A DNA stretch of 34,628 nucleotides, taken from Anaerolineales bacterium (GTDB lineage: Bacteria > Chloroflexota > Anaerolineae > Anaerolineales > Villigracilaceae). The position numbers and the translations under genes were made by a program. How positions within the stretch are numbered: position 1 is the first letter of the stretch; every line of letters begins with the position of its first letter. The notes beneath the pieces are model-generated. The model was not told where the DNA came from, made no database searches, and saw only the letters and a program-made list of their open reading frames with translations. This document shows, piece by piece, positions 1 through 6,969 of the stretch. The stretch is from assembly GCA_016928525.1 (NCBI GenBank), contig JAFGKO010000111.1, positions 1 through 34,628 of the forward strand, written 5' to 3'.

Positions 1-1
1 A

Positions 2-577
2 CTCGTGACAGGGCGAGTCCACAATATCGTGACAGTAGATGGCCGCGACCGGATGACACGCGCTGGCCGCTTCATGACATTGGATTGGTTCCCGGCCTAC
101 TCGAAGAGCATGCTCCCCACCGACGAGTCCGTGCTTGGCCAGGTGATGGGTTATCACAAGGGCTATCGCGGTGTCCGCCACGAACGGATCGTAAGGGTCT
201 ACGCCGATGAGCGCTGGATGGTGGAGGATAAGTTGATTTCGAAAGAGCCGCACACCTATCGTTTACACTGGTTGTTGCCAGATTGGGAGTGGGGGGTAGA
301 GAGTAGAGAGGAGAGAATAGAGATCCATTTGCAATCTCCACATGGCAAGATTTTTCTTGTTTGGCAAACATCTCCACAACTCTCTAATCTCCATTCTCTA
401 CTCTCTATTGTTCGAACAGGAGAAGTAGTATCCGGTACGCGTGATGTACAACCTTTCGAGGGCTGGGTTTCACCTACTTACGGCATAAAAAATCGGGCGC
501 TTTCACTGGCATTCGAAGTACAATCTGATCAAACAATACAATTCACAACGGAGTTCATATTTCACGATGAGAGTTAG
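2..577 (+). CDS. Heparinase II/III-like protein, C-terminal part (5' partial)
   Basis: The reading frame is open from the first full codon of the window, so the true start lies upstream and only about 190 C-terminal residues are seen. The run HNIVTVDGRD near the start matches the HNT(L/V)xVDGxxQ-like signature at the start of the beta-sandwich domain of heparinase II/III and alginate-lyase-like proteins. The segment GYHKGYRGVRHERIVRVY is the usual following strand pair. The family cleaves uronic-acid polysaccharides by elimination, but the catalytic alpha/alpha toroid would be upstream and cannot be checked. The middle of the domain (codons about 98-135) carries a low-complexity purine/pyrimidine inverted repeat in frame, described separately. 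The stop overlaps the next gene's start by 11 nt, suggesting cotranscription with the Nudix gene. Family call is fairly confident; substrate is unknown. Confidence 0.7.
   Translation, partial: LVTGRVHNIVTVDGRDRMTRAGRFMTLDWFPAYSKSMLPTDESVLGQVMGYHKGYRGVRHERIVRVYADERWMVEDKLISKEPHTYRLHWLLPDWEWGVESREERIEIHLQSPHGKIFLVWQTSPQLSNLHSLLSIVRTGEVVSGTRDVQPFEGWVSPTYGIKNRALSLAFEVQSDQTIQFTTEFIFHDES
297..408. repeat. In-frame imperfect inverted repeat inside the heparinase-like gene
   Basis: A GA-rich arm of TAGAGAG/GAGAATAGAGA units (297-323) is matched by a TC-rich arm of TCTAATCTCC/TCTACTCTCTA units (380-408). The reading frame stays open through both arms. The same kind of sequence occurs in ligA at 29571-29650, so it behaves like a dispersed element tolerated in coding DNA. 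Confidence 0.7.
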
Positions 578-1022
578 GGCAGGTGTTATCTTGATCGAAG
601 ACGGCAAAGTCGCGCTGATCGAGCGCTATCGCGCAGGCAAGCATTATTATGTTTTTCCCGGCGGCGGTATGGATGAGGGTGAAACCCCGGAACAGGCTGC
701 CGTGCGCGAGATGGAAGAAGAGACCGGCTTGCACGTAGCCGTGCGCTACAAGGTTGCTGAAATTCATTTCGATTTGAGTATCCAGCACTATTTTCTGGTC
801 GAGAAAATTGGCGGCGAGTTTGGCAGCGGCACGGGCGAAGAGTTCACTGATGCTGATCCCGATAACCCAGCCGAAGGCGTCTATATCCCCACCTGGATGC
901 CGCTGGCGGAGTTGTCGAAACATGATAATGTGTATCCTGCCAATGTGGCAGAGTTAGTTGTAAATTCCATCAGCGCTGGATGGCTGGGCGAGCCGGTCCT
1001 GGTGGTGGAGAAGATAAAGTAA
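567..1022 (+). CDS. Nudix hydrolase
   Basis: The protein has 151 residues, a typical size for a single Nudix domain. The Nudix box G-x5-E-x7-R-E-U-x-E-E-x-G-U is complete: G33, E39, R47-E48, E51-E52 and G54-L55. This box binds divalent metal and catalyses hydrolysis of a nucleoside diphosphate linked to another group. The N-terminal strand MRVRAGVILIEDGKVALIER is the standard lead-in. The substrate cannot be told from sequence; house-cleaning of oxidised nucleotides or an ADP-ribose-type substrate are both possible. The ATG lies inside the end of the preceding gene (11-nt overlap), which supports this start and translational coupling. It is followed by a palindromic repeat, not by an obvious T-tract terminator. 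Confidence 0.88.
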   Translation: MRVRAGVILIEDGKVALIERYRAGKHYYVFPGGGMDEGETPEQAAVREMEEETGLHVAVRYKVAEIHFDLSIQHYFLVEKIGGEFGSGTGEEFTDADPDNPAEGVYIPTWMPLAELSKHDNVYPANVAELVVNSISAGWLGEPVLVVEKIK

Positions 1023-1026
1023 TGAA

Positions 1027-1106
1027 TGTCATTGCGAAGGAGCGGAGCGACTGAAGCAATCTCCAGTTAAACGGAGATTGCTTCGCCCTACGGGCTCGCA
1101 ATGACA
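1027..1106. repeat. Intergenic long inverted repeat (TGTCATTGCGA ... CTCGCAATGACA)
   Basis: An 80-bp imperfect palindrome begins TGTCATTGCGAAGGAGCGGA and ends GGGCTCGCAATGACA, with a central stem GCAATCTCC/GGAGATTGC. It fills the gap between the Nudix and glycosyltransferase genes. It resembles interspersed REP-like repeats found in many bacterial genomes. Transcribed, it would form a strong hairpin; there is no T tract. Confidence 0.8.
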
Positions 1107-1115
1107 TAAAATAAT

Positions 1116-2366
1116 ATGCATATCCTCATTATTCATCAGGCTTTTGCTTCTCTTGACGAACCCGGCGGGACGCGCCACCATGAGTTCGCGCGTCTGCTGG
1201 CCGCGCGCGGGCATCAGGTGACGGTGATCGCCTCGCCGGTGAGTTATATTACGGGAGCCCCTACCCTCCCCTCGCCCCCCCCATTTTCTGCGAAAATGGG
1301 GGGGGATAAAGGGGGGGGCAGGGAAGTGACAATCCTAAGAGCATCTGTTTATCAGGCCCATCACAAATCCTTTGTGCATCGCGTGTTTGCATTCATCTCG
1401 TTCATGGCCTCGTCTTTTTGGCTGGGACTGGGTGTCAAGAACGTGGATTTGGTGTGGGGCACGTCGCCGCCTATTTTTCAGGGTGTGACGGCCTGGGCGC
1501 TGGCGCGGCTGAAGGGTGCAAGATTCCTGTTCGAGGTGCGGGATCTGTGGCCGCAGTTCGCAATCGCGGTCGGGGTGCTGACCAATCCTGTTCTCATCCG
1601 TGCTTCGGAGTGGCTGGAGCGCTTCCTTTACCGTCACGCGGACCGGGTAATGGTCAACAGTCCGGGGTTCCAGGAGCATGTTGAGGCGAGAGGGGCGAAG
1701 CGGGTGGAATTAGTCCCCAACGGCGCAGACCCGTCTATGTTCGATCCGGCCAATCGAGGTGTAACTTTTCGCCAGTCCCATAATCTAACTGATAAGTTTG
1801 TAGTCATGTACGCGGGCGCGCATGGCATGTCGAACGACCTGGGCGTGGTGCTGGAGGCGGCGAAGATTTTGCAAGAAGTGACCGTCACTCCAGATATTCA
1901 GGTTGTGCTGCTCGGCGATGGCAAGGAGAAGGCTAATTTGCAAGCGCAGGTGGACGAAATGGGCCTGACCAACGTGACTTTTGCCCCGTCGGTGCCGAAG
2001 ACGGAGATGCCGGATGCGCTAGCTGCGGCAGACGCCTGCATTGCGATCCTGAAGCCGCTGGAGGCGTATAGAACCACCTACCCGAACAAGGTCTTCGACT
2101 ACATGGCGGCTGGACGCCCGGTGGTGTTGGCGATCGATGGCGTGATCCGCGAAGTGGTCGAAGCGGCGGGCTGCGGGATCTTTGCCGAGCCCGGGAACCC
2201 GTCTGCGCTGTCCGATGCGATCCGGAAATTGGCGGCAGATAAGGAAGAGGCGCGGACGATGGGGCTTGCCGGGCGGAAGTATCTGGAACGAAATTTCAGC
2301 CGCGCTTCGATTGGAGCGCAGTTGATCCAGCTTCTGGAAAGCATGACTGGAAGTAATGCAGTTTGA
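1116..2366 (+). CDS. GT4-family glycosyltransferase (WbuB-like)
   Basis: This is a GT-B fold retaining glycosyltransferase of 416 residues. The N terminus MHILIIHQAF followed by GGTRHHEFARLLAARGHQVTVI is the acceptor-side Rossmann domain of WbuB/WcaI-like enzymes. The nucleotide-sugar side shows ELVPNGAD, VVMYAGAHG, VVLLGDGKEK and the terminal YPNKVFDYMAAGRPVV motif, which holds the donor-contacting residues. Such enzymes build surface polysaccharide or glycolipid; donor and acceptor are not predictable. A proline/glycine-rich stretch (about residues 46-70) is encoded by a G/C palindrome and is probably an inserted repeat, because the flanking SPVSYITG and VTILRASVY would normally be nearly contiguous. 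No Shine-Dalgarno is seen before the ATG at 1116, which directly follows the upstream repeat. Confidence 0.85.
   Translation: MHILIIHQAFASLDEPGGTRHHEFARLLAARGHQVTVIASPVSYITGAPTLPSPPPFSAKMGGDKGGGREVTILRASVYQAHHKSFVHRVFAFISFMASSFWLGLGVKNVDLVWGTSPPIFQGVTAWALARLKGARFLFEVRDLWPQFAIAVGVLTNPVLIRASEWLERFLYRHADRVMVNSPGFQEHVEARGAKRVELVPNGADPSMFDPANRGVTFRQSHNLTDKFVVMYAGAHGMSNDLGVVLEAAKILQEVTVTPDIQVVLLGDGKEKANLQAQVDEMGLTNVTFAPSVPKTEMPDALAAADACIAILKPLEAYRTTYPNKVFDYMAAGRPVVLAIDGVIREVVEAAGCGIFAEPGNPSALSDAIRKLAADKEEARTMGLAGRKYLERNFSRASIGAQLIQLLESMTGSNAV
1252..1326. repeat. In-frame G/C palindrome within the glycosyltransferase gene
   Basis: The core is a perfect hairpin: eight C then ATTTTC at 1275-1288, paired with GAAAAT and eight G at 1292-1305. 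Outer arms CCCTCCCC and GGGGGGGGCAGGG extend it. It adds about 25 residues rich in Pro and Gly without breaking the frame. Related palindromes are at 20005-20034 and 20099-20131. Confidence 0.8.
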
Positions 2367-2420
2367 TAAGCTTCGGCAGTTCTTGAAGCGTGCATTTTTG
2401 CCAATCGAAGCCTAGGAAAT

Positions 2421-2440
2421 TTAGCGCAGATTAGCGCAGA
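2421..2440 (+). repeat. Short tandem direct repeat
   Basis: TTAGCGCAGA is repeated twice head to tail just upstream of the DUF6951-like gene. It looks like a fragment of an interspersed repeat; no function is evident. Confidence 0.6.
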
Positions 2441-2473
2441 GCAGTGGATAAAAATTACTTTAGGAGTACCCCT

Positions 2474-2791
2474 ATGGCAACAGCAGAGATCTTTGCAGGC
2501 AATTGTGGATTCAACACCGAAGTCGAAGCCACGCTGGATGGGAAAGTCTGCAAACTGAGCATCACCAGCGAGTGCGCCGCCATCCGCAAAATGGCCGAGG
2601 AGTTGACCGAAGTCAATCCTTATGAAGAAATCTCTTTCCGGCGCGCAATGCCTAAAATCCATGAGGCGGGACACAAATACTGCACCCACGCCGCCTGTCC
2701 TGTGCCGGTTGGCATTATCAAGGCAGTCGAGATCGAGGCCAAGCTGGCCCTGCCCACAGATGTAACCATCAAGTTATCGAAGACGAAGTAG
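2474..2791 (+). CDS. Small cysteine-containing protein, DUF6951-like
   Basis: The protein has 105 residues. It starts at ATG 2474, chosen because TAGGAGT lies 7 nt upstream; an in-frame upstream ATG at 2444 lacks a ribosome site. It has conserved-looking cysteines in NCGF, KVCKL, SECAAI and [13 protein letters not shown], the last a C-x4-C cluster, with a basic VTIKLSKTK tail. The pattern recalls the family called DUF6951, small proteins of unknown function; this assignment is from memory and moderately sure. The cysteines suggest a metal or Fe-S ligand set, which is inference. Methylglyoxal synthase starts 4 nt after its stop. Two decayed copies of its 3' third occur downstream (3271-3403 and 5205-5321), so the family has been duplicated locally. 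Confidence 0.75.
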   Translation: MATAEIFAGNCGFNTEVEATLDGKVCKLSITSECAAIRKMAEELTEVNPYEEISFRRAMPKIHEAGHKYCTHAACPVPVGIIKAVEIEAKLALPTDVTIKLSKTK

Positions 2792-2795
2792 GACT

Positions 2796-3272
2796 ATGAT
2801 AAACAAAAAAATCCCCATGGAACGCGATAAGAAGATCGCTCTTGTCGCACACGATAATAAAAAACGCGACCTTGTGGAATGGGCAAAATTCAACCGCGAC
2901 CTGTTGGCTCACCATCAGGTGTTTGCTACCGGTACAACGGGTAGAATCCTGGAGCAGGAACTTGGTTTCAACATTATGAGTCTCAGGAGCGGTCCCTTGG
3001 GTGGCGACCAGCAGATCGGGGCCAAGATCGTCGATAACGAGATCGATTTTCTAATCTTTTTCTGGGATCCACTCGAACCCATGCCTCACGACCCGGATGT
3101 CAAGGCACTTTTGCGCATGGCTGTGGTATGGAATATACCCATCGCCTGTAACCGGGCCTCCGCTGACTTCATGATTTCCTCCCCGCTCATGGATGGCGAA
3201 TACGACCGTTTGATCCCCGATTACGAAAACTATACCGCGCGCAGATTGGACTGGAGCGAGGAATCCGGTTAG
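2796..3272 (+). CDS. mgsA: Methylglyoxal synthase
   Basis: MgsA converts dihydroxyacetone phosphate to methylglyoxal and phosphate, a bypass of lower glycolysis that relieves phosphate limitation. All family signatures are present: [10 protein letters not shown] at the N terminus, ATGTTG, the [12 protein letters not shown] phosphate and catalytic loop, [15 protein letters not shown] with the conserved His and Asp, and [13 protein letters not shown]. At 158 residues it is close to the usual 150. The ATG at 2796 is 4 nt behind the upstream stop with AGTAGG as a close Shine-Dalgarno; ATG 2817 is an alternative without a ribosome site. Coupling to the DUF6951-like gene suggests cotranscription. 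The gene ends exactly where a decayed copy of the upstream gene begins. Confidence 0.95.
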   Translation: MINKKIPMERDKKIALVAHDNKKRDLVEWAKFNRDLLAHHQVFATGTTGRILEQELGFNIMSLRSGPLGGDQQIGAKIVDNEIDFLIFFWDPLEPMPHDPDVKALLRMAVVWNIPIACNRASADFMISSPLMDGEYDRLIPDYENYTARRLDWSEESG

Positions 3273-3403
3273 GCGAGACACAAAAATTGTGGCCACGCGT
3301 CTATCCTGTGCAGGCAGGTATCATCAGGACAGTCGAGATCGAGTCACCACTTGCCTTGCTCACAGGTGTGACCATCAAGTTGTCGAAGACGAAGAAGGAA
3401 TAG
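3271..3403 (+). pseudogene. Decayed 3' fragment of the DUF6951-like gene (copy A)
   Basis: From the mgsA stop onward the DNA aligns with the 3' third of the gene at 2474-2791: GGCGAGACACAAAAATTG corresponds to GGCGGGACACAAATACTG. The in-frame end reads AGIIRTVEIE then [11 protein letters not shown] and a TAG stop at 3401-3403. There is no start codon or upstream two thirds, and a small indel breaks the cysteine region. It is a remnant of a duplication, followed by the terminator at 3428. Confidence 0.85.
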
Positions 3404-3427
3404 ACAAAATTCTGTAGCTTTTCACCT

Positions 3428-3458
3428 GCCCGGATGTTTTTGTCCGGGCTTTGTTTTT
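3428..3458 (+). terminator. Rho-independent terminator
   Basis: A perfect 7-bp stem GCCCGGA/TCCGGGC with an 8-nt T-rich loop is followed by TTTGTTTTT. It ends the DUF6951/mgsA unit. The hairpin and the following AACATATAATTTTATAAA recur at 5346 and, degraded, at 18636. Confidence 0.9.
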
Positions 3459-3507
3459 AACATATAATTTTATAAATACTTGAATCCGAGGCCGCGCGGA
3501 TAGGAGT

Positions 3508-4434
3508 GTGCAGCAAACAGACATGGCAATTGATCTGCAAAGCATCATTAATAGCCAACTTGGTGTGATGTTGGTTTCATTCGTTGGTCGAACAATTCCA
3601 CCCTCGATTGGTTACCGAATCGCCGATCTCGTGGCGGAGTGGATCGCAACTCGCCGCCAGTCAAAATTAATTCGGGCTATCAGAACCAATCAATGGGTGA
3701 TCCGTGGGGCAGGTCTTGATAAAGAAACATTGGAGCAAGCTGTGCGTGATACTCTCAAAAATTTAGCGTATTCACTCTACAGTTTGTATCATTACATCCA
3801 TGATCCCAAAGCGATCCGCAGTTTGGTGGATCTTAATCCAACCGCGCGTGGATTGGTCGAGCGGCCCGAATTCAGTGACCGGGGGTTGATGCTGGTGGGA
3901 TTGCACCTGAGCAACTTTGATTTTGTGCTTCAATCGATGTGTATGCAGGGAATGAACGCATTCGTACTGACCATCCCTGATCCACAAGGCGGGCAACGCA
4001 TGGAATATGAAATACGCAAAAAGACTGGCATGAATTTAGTCCCAGCATCTGTAAACGCTATGCGGCACGCGGTGAAATATCTCAAGCAAGGCGGAGTAGT
4101 ATTGACCGGCATAGATCGTCCGGTGTTTGTTTCAAAATCTCGACCAAGATTTTTCGGGCGAGCTTCCTCCCTTCCAACACATCATATTCATCTTGCCATG
4201 AAAGCCGGTGTGCCTGTTATGATTGTCGCGGCAAAGTTGGGAATGGATGGGCGCTATCACGTGACAACATCCGAACTGATTGAGATGGAATCTGATTCGG
4301 ATTATGAACAGGGGATCGTGCAAAACGCAGAACGGGTGTTGAAAGAAGCGGAGAAGTTCATCATGCAAGCGCCAGAGCAGTGGAGTATGTCTCTCCCGGT
4401 TTGGCCGGATCTGATGGACGATGTTCCCGTATAA
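3508..4434 (+). CDS. LpxL/HtrB-type lysophospholipid acyltransferase (PatA-like)
   Basis: A 308-residue member of the LPLAT superfamily, HtrB branch. The catalytic H-x4-D motif is HLSNFD (H133, D138). It is followed by the acceptor-region GQRMEYEIRKKTGMN and the TGIDRPV segment, where LpxL enzymes have a conserved Arg. These enzymes transfer an acyl chain to a glycolipid at the inner face of the membrane. Next to a CDP-alcohol phosphotransferase, and without any lipid A genes, a role like mycobacterial PatA (acylation of phosphatidylinositol mannoside) is a reasonable inference. Start is uncertain: GTG 3508 has TAGGAG only 1 nt away, and ATG 3523 has it 16 nt away. The pair with the next gene is bracketed by two copies of the DUF6951 tail plus terminator. 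Confidence 0.8.
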   Translation: MQQTDMAIDLQSIINSQLGVMLVSFVGRTIPPSIGYRIADLVAEWIATRRQSKLIRAIRTNQWVIRGAGLDKETLEQAVRDTLKNLAYSLYSLYHYIHDPKAIRSLVDLNPTARGLVERPEFSDRGLMLVGLHLSNFDFVLQSMCMQGMNAFVLTIPDPQGGQRMEYEIRKKTGMNLVPASVNAMRHAVKYLKQGGVVLTGIDRPVFVSKSRPRFFGRASSLPTHHIHLAMKAGVPVMIVAAKLGMDGRYHVTTSELIEMESDSDYEQGIVQNAERVLKEAEKFIMQAPEQWSMSLPVWPDLMDDVPV

Positions 4435-4479
4435 AGTAGATCGGACGTACCGATTTTGGGTTTTAACGAGGAGAATAAT

Positions 4480-5160
4480 ATGGCAAAAATAGACAAACAC
4501 CGGAGGGTGAACGATATTTTGCTAAGGCCGCTGGAAAGACCTGCGTTGCGATGGTTTTCCGCACACATGCCTGCCTGGATCACACCTGATATCTGCACAA
4601 CAATTGGCGTTTTGGGTGCGCTCATAACATCAACGGCATATATCTTGAGCAATATCGATAGGAATTATCTCTGGCTGGCTTCATTTGGATTTGTGGTGAA
4701 CTGGTTTGGTGATAGCCTCGATGGAACGCTGGCGCGTTATCGTCACATTGAACGGCCCAAGTTCGGGTTTTATATCGATCATACGACCGATACATTTGGC
4801 CAAGTTGTTATTTTTCTCGGACTGGGCTTATCCCCCTACGTCGGTTTCAACGTTGCCTGCATGGCTTTGATCGGATACTTGATGTTGGGAACGCTTGTTT
4901 ACGTGCGCACCTGTGTGGTCGGCGAGTTCAAGATTTCATACGGCAAGTTGGGTCCAACAGAAATCCGTGTGATTGCCATGCTGCTCAATACGGCCATGTA
5001 CTTCATTGGACTAAAATCCGTTGAATGGTCGATCGCGAACAATCATCTGATATTCAGTGTTTACGATATAGCCGTTTCAATCATTGCTTTGTTATTGTTT
5101 GGTTTCTTCTTTGATACTGCATGGAAGCAAACACGTTTGTTTTTCAGGCTGGGGGAATAA
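4480..5160 (+). CDS. CDP-alcohol phosphatidyltransferase
   Basis: This 226-residue integral membrane enzyme exchanges CMP of CDP-diacylglycerol or another CDP-alcohol for an alcohol head group. The signature D-x2-D-G-x2-A-R-x9-G-x3-D-x3-D is complete in DSLDGTLARY and GFYIDHTTD; these acidic residues bind Mg2+ and CDP. Several hydrophobic segments surround it (TIGVLGALITSTAYIL, LWLASFGFVVNWF, VVIFLGLGLSPYVGF and a C-terminal IIALLLFGFFF). The start at ATG 4480 is set by CGAGGAG 6 nt upstream. It lies 45 nt after the acyltransferase stop and is probably cotranscribed with it. The product could be phosphatidylinositol- or phosphatidylglycerol-type lipid; the sequence alone does not decide. Confidence 0.88.
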   Translation: MAKIDKHRRVNDILLRPLERPALRWFSAHMPAWITPDICTTIGVLGALITSTAYILSNIDRNYLWLASFGFVVNWFGDSLDGTLARYRHIERPKFGFYIDHTTDTFGQVVIFLGLGLSPYVGFNVACMALIGYLMLGTLVYVRTCVVGEFKISYGKLGPTEIRVIAMLLNTAMYFIGLKSVEWSIANNHLIFSVYDIAVSIIALLLFGFFFDTAWKQTRLFFRLGE

Positions 5161-5204
5161 TTAACTACTGTAATGACTAAAACAAAAATTCCTGAGACTT
5201 GAAC

Positions 5205-5321
5205 TGCACCCATGCCGCCTGTCCCATGCCGGTGGGCATCATCAAGGCAGTCGAGATCGAAGCCAAATTGGCCCTGCCCATGGATGTGACGATTAAGTTG
5301 TCGAAGACGAAGAAGGAATGA
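5205..5321 (+). pseudogene. Decayed 3' fragment of the DUF6951-like gene (copy B)
   Basis: Thirty-eight codons read [19 protein letters not shown] then [19 protein letters not shown] and TGA. This is nearly identical to the C terminus of the protein at 2474-2791, with an extra KKE-type end also seen in copy A. Similarity stops at about 5202. There is no start or ribosome site, so it is a remnant. The terminator at 5346 follows at the same spacing as in copy A. Confidence 0.88.
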
Positions 5322-5345
5322 ATAGAATTTTGTGACTTTTTACTA

Positions 5346-5376
5346 GCCCGGATGATTGTGTCCGGGCGTTGTTTTT
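5346..5376 (+). terminator. Rho-independent terminator (second copy of the repeat unit)
   Basis: Stem GCCCGGA/TCCGGGC, loop TGATTGTG, then GTTGTTTTT. The flanks (GAATTTTGTGACTTTT before, AACATATAATTTGATAAA after) match those of the copy at 3428. It terminates the acyltransferase/CDP-alcohol unit. Confidence 0.88.
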
Positions 5377-5450
5377 AACATATAATTTGATAAACGCTTG
5401 ACTTCATAACGATACGGACAAAAGCTAGTGGTTTGAGCAGGGAGACTGGT

Positions 5451-6344
5451 ATGAAAAAGAAGAATGTAGAGTTACTTCTATGGGCGATTGTCGTTTTTAT
5501 TATTATTGCATTGGGTTGGGTCATTGTGAACAAAAATTTTCCTAGACAACAGTTTTATTATCAAAGCGCTCGCGAAAAAGAGATCGAAACGCTTATTGGA
5601 CGTCATAAACAATTAAACGAGCAATTACAAACTCAAAAAAGCACACTGAATCAAGCGCAGGATGAACAAGAAAAGGCTGGGATTGAACTCAGTATTGCAC
5701 AATTAGAGTGGGAAATACGAAGTGTAGAAAACCAAATCATGCAACTACAACAATGGGAATTATCAGTTTTATCTGATGGTAAAGTGATGCATTCTGAAAG
5801 TGTTTTCATAAACACGAATAGACAGCTAACAGCCTCTCTCTATTACCTGCCTGAGATTGGATTAGGTGATTCCAGTGCTATTGATCTTACAATAAGCTCG
5901 TTCGAAACTTTGGATCCATTGCTTAATAGTCCCAGCCATTTTATAACTATTGATGAGGCGCTATGGCTGATCCGGGTTGGGAATGAAGAAAAAATCAAGC
6001 TAATGATGCAAGCTAAACTAATCGGAGTAGGATTTGACATAGTTGGAGCAGAGAGAGTTCAAGAAGTAAATTCTGATGTGATGACAAAATGGTCATGGTC
6101 GGTAAAGCCCATAGCCGAAGGTCAACAGGATCTCTTTATCGATATAACGATACCCATCGTCGAAGATGGGCAAATCAAGAGAGTGGTAACTAATTTTTCT
6201 TTGCACCCTGTTCGTATCGATGTAAAGAAATCATATGCCGTTCTCTTCCGCGAAACTTTGCCCAATATCATTACGGGATTCTTAGGCCTGGTAGGAGTTA
6301 TTATCGGGATTATTGCGAATCGAAAACGAAAAGAGGAAGAATAA
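5451..6344 (+). CDS. Unknown double-anchored membrane protein with coiled coil
   Basis: I do not recognise a family. The 297-residue protein starts at ATG 5451 (GGGAG 6 nt upstream). It has an N-terminal membrane segment LLLWAIVVFIIIALGWVIV. A charged, Gln/Glu-rich coiled coil (about residues 38-95) follows. Next is a soluble region with LTASLYYLPEIG and a repeated beta-type pattern, then a C-terminal membrane helix ITGFLGLVGVIIGIIA and a short basic tail RKRKEEE. The topology suggests an extracytoplasmic domain held between two helices. Codon use is AT-richer than its neighbours, and it directly follows the second copy of the DUF6951-tail/terminator repeat, so it may be acquired. Confidence 0.6.
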   Translation: MKKKNVELLLWAIVVFIIIALGWVIVNKNFPRQQFYYQSAREKEIETLIGRHKQLNEQLQTQKSTLNQAQDEQEKAGIELSIAQLEWEIRSVENQIMQLQQWELSVLSDGKVMHSESVFINTNRQLTASLYYLPEIGLGDSSAIDLTISSFETLDPLLNSPSHFITIDEALWLIRVGNEEKIKLMMQAKLIGVGFDIVGAERVQEVNSDVMTKWSWSVKPIAEGQQDLFIDITIPIVEDGQIKRVVTNFSLHPVRIDVKKSYAVLFRETLPNIITGFLGLVGVIIGIIANRKRKEEE

Positions 6345-6373
6345 GACGGGGCAAATTGCAGAAAAAGAAAACA

Positions 6374-6431
6374 ATGCAAAACACAGGCTTCAATGTCTTC
6401 ATAATCGGCGCTGGCGTGGTTGGAGCAGAGG
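6374..6431 (+). pseudogene. N-terminal remnant of an FAD-dependent oxidoreductase
   Basis: Starting at ATG 6374 the DNA encodes MQNTGFNVFIIGAGVVGAE before running into the cupin's ribosome site and an unrelated frame. The piece FNVFIIGAGVVGA is the N-terminal Rossmann beta-alpha-beta motif (GxGxxG) of glycerol-3-phosphate dehydrogenase/FAD oxidoreductases. The rest of the gene is absent. It appears to be the surviving start of a deleted gene joined to the cupin upstream region. Confidence 0.65.
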
Positions 6432-6437
6432 AGAAAA

Positions 6438-6797
6438 ATGACTCAAGTCATCAATCTTGCAGAGAAATTCGATTTGTTCAACGAGCAATGGCAGCCCAAA
6501 ATCGCTGGTGAGTTCAATGACTCATACGTCAAAATCGCCAAGGTACAGGGCGAGTTCGTCTGGCACCATCACGAGAACGAAGATGAGTTGTTCTTTGTGG
6601 TCAAAGGCGCGCTGACCATCAAGTTGCGCGATAAAGACCTGACGGTCCACGAGGGCGAGTTCGTTATTATCCCACGCGGAGTGGAACACATGCCCGTGGC
6701 CGAGGAAGAAGTCTGGATTATGATGCTAGAACCGAAGACCACCTCGAATACTGGCAACGTGACGAACGAGAGAACCGTGGAAGCAGAATGGATTTAG
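6438..6797 (+). CDS. Cupin-domain protein
   Basis: A 119-residue single-domain cupin. Motif 1, G-x4-H-x-H-x4-E-x6-G, is seen in GEFVWHHHENEDE and LFFVVKG. Motif 2, G-x-x-x-x-P-x-G-x-x-H, is seen in GEFVIIPRGVEHMP. The His and Glu residues form the expected metal site. Single-domain cupins of this type may be small dioxygenases, isomerases or sensors, so no reaction is assigned. The start is ATG 6438 with GAGGAG 5 nt upstream; a longer reading from 6420 lacks a ribosome site and overlaps the oxidoreductase remnant. A large palindromic repeat follows the stop. Confidence 0.85.
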   Translation: MTQVINLAEKFDLFNEQWQPKIAGEFNDSYVKIAKVQGEFVWHHHENEDELFFVVKGALTIKLRDKDLTVHEGEFVIIPRGVEHMPVAEEEVWIMMLEPKTTSNTGNVTNERTVEAEWI

Positions 6798-6811
6798 CCT
6801 TTCTTTAGTAT

Positions 6812-6887
6812 TACCACGAAGGCGCGAAGCCTCGAAGACACAAAAGAAAAAAACTTTGTGTCTCTGGGTCTTGGTATCTTTGTGGTA
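6812..6887. repeat. Imperfect inverted repeat (ACCACGAAGG ... TTTGTGGTA)
   Basis: The left arm TACCACGAAGGCGCGAAG and following GACACAAAAG pair imperfectly with CTTTGTGTCTCTGG and TATCTTTGTGGTA. It resembles a repeat family widespread in bacterial genomes. It lies between the cupin and the DUF4349 lipoprotein and would form a long hairpin when transcribed. Confidence 0.75.
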
Positions 6888-6969
6888 TAAGCTCAAACGA
6901 GCGGGGAACAAAATTCTCCTCCCCGGCGTCATTTTTGTAACGCCGAAAATCCTACACCGGAGGAGAACC

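Noticed and set aside
2099..2689. Minus-strand frame of 196 codons across the glycosyltransferase end and the DUF6951-like gene
   Set aside because: Antisense to two recognisable genes; no ribosome site or motif.
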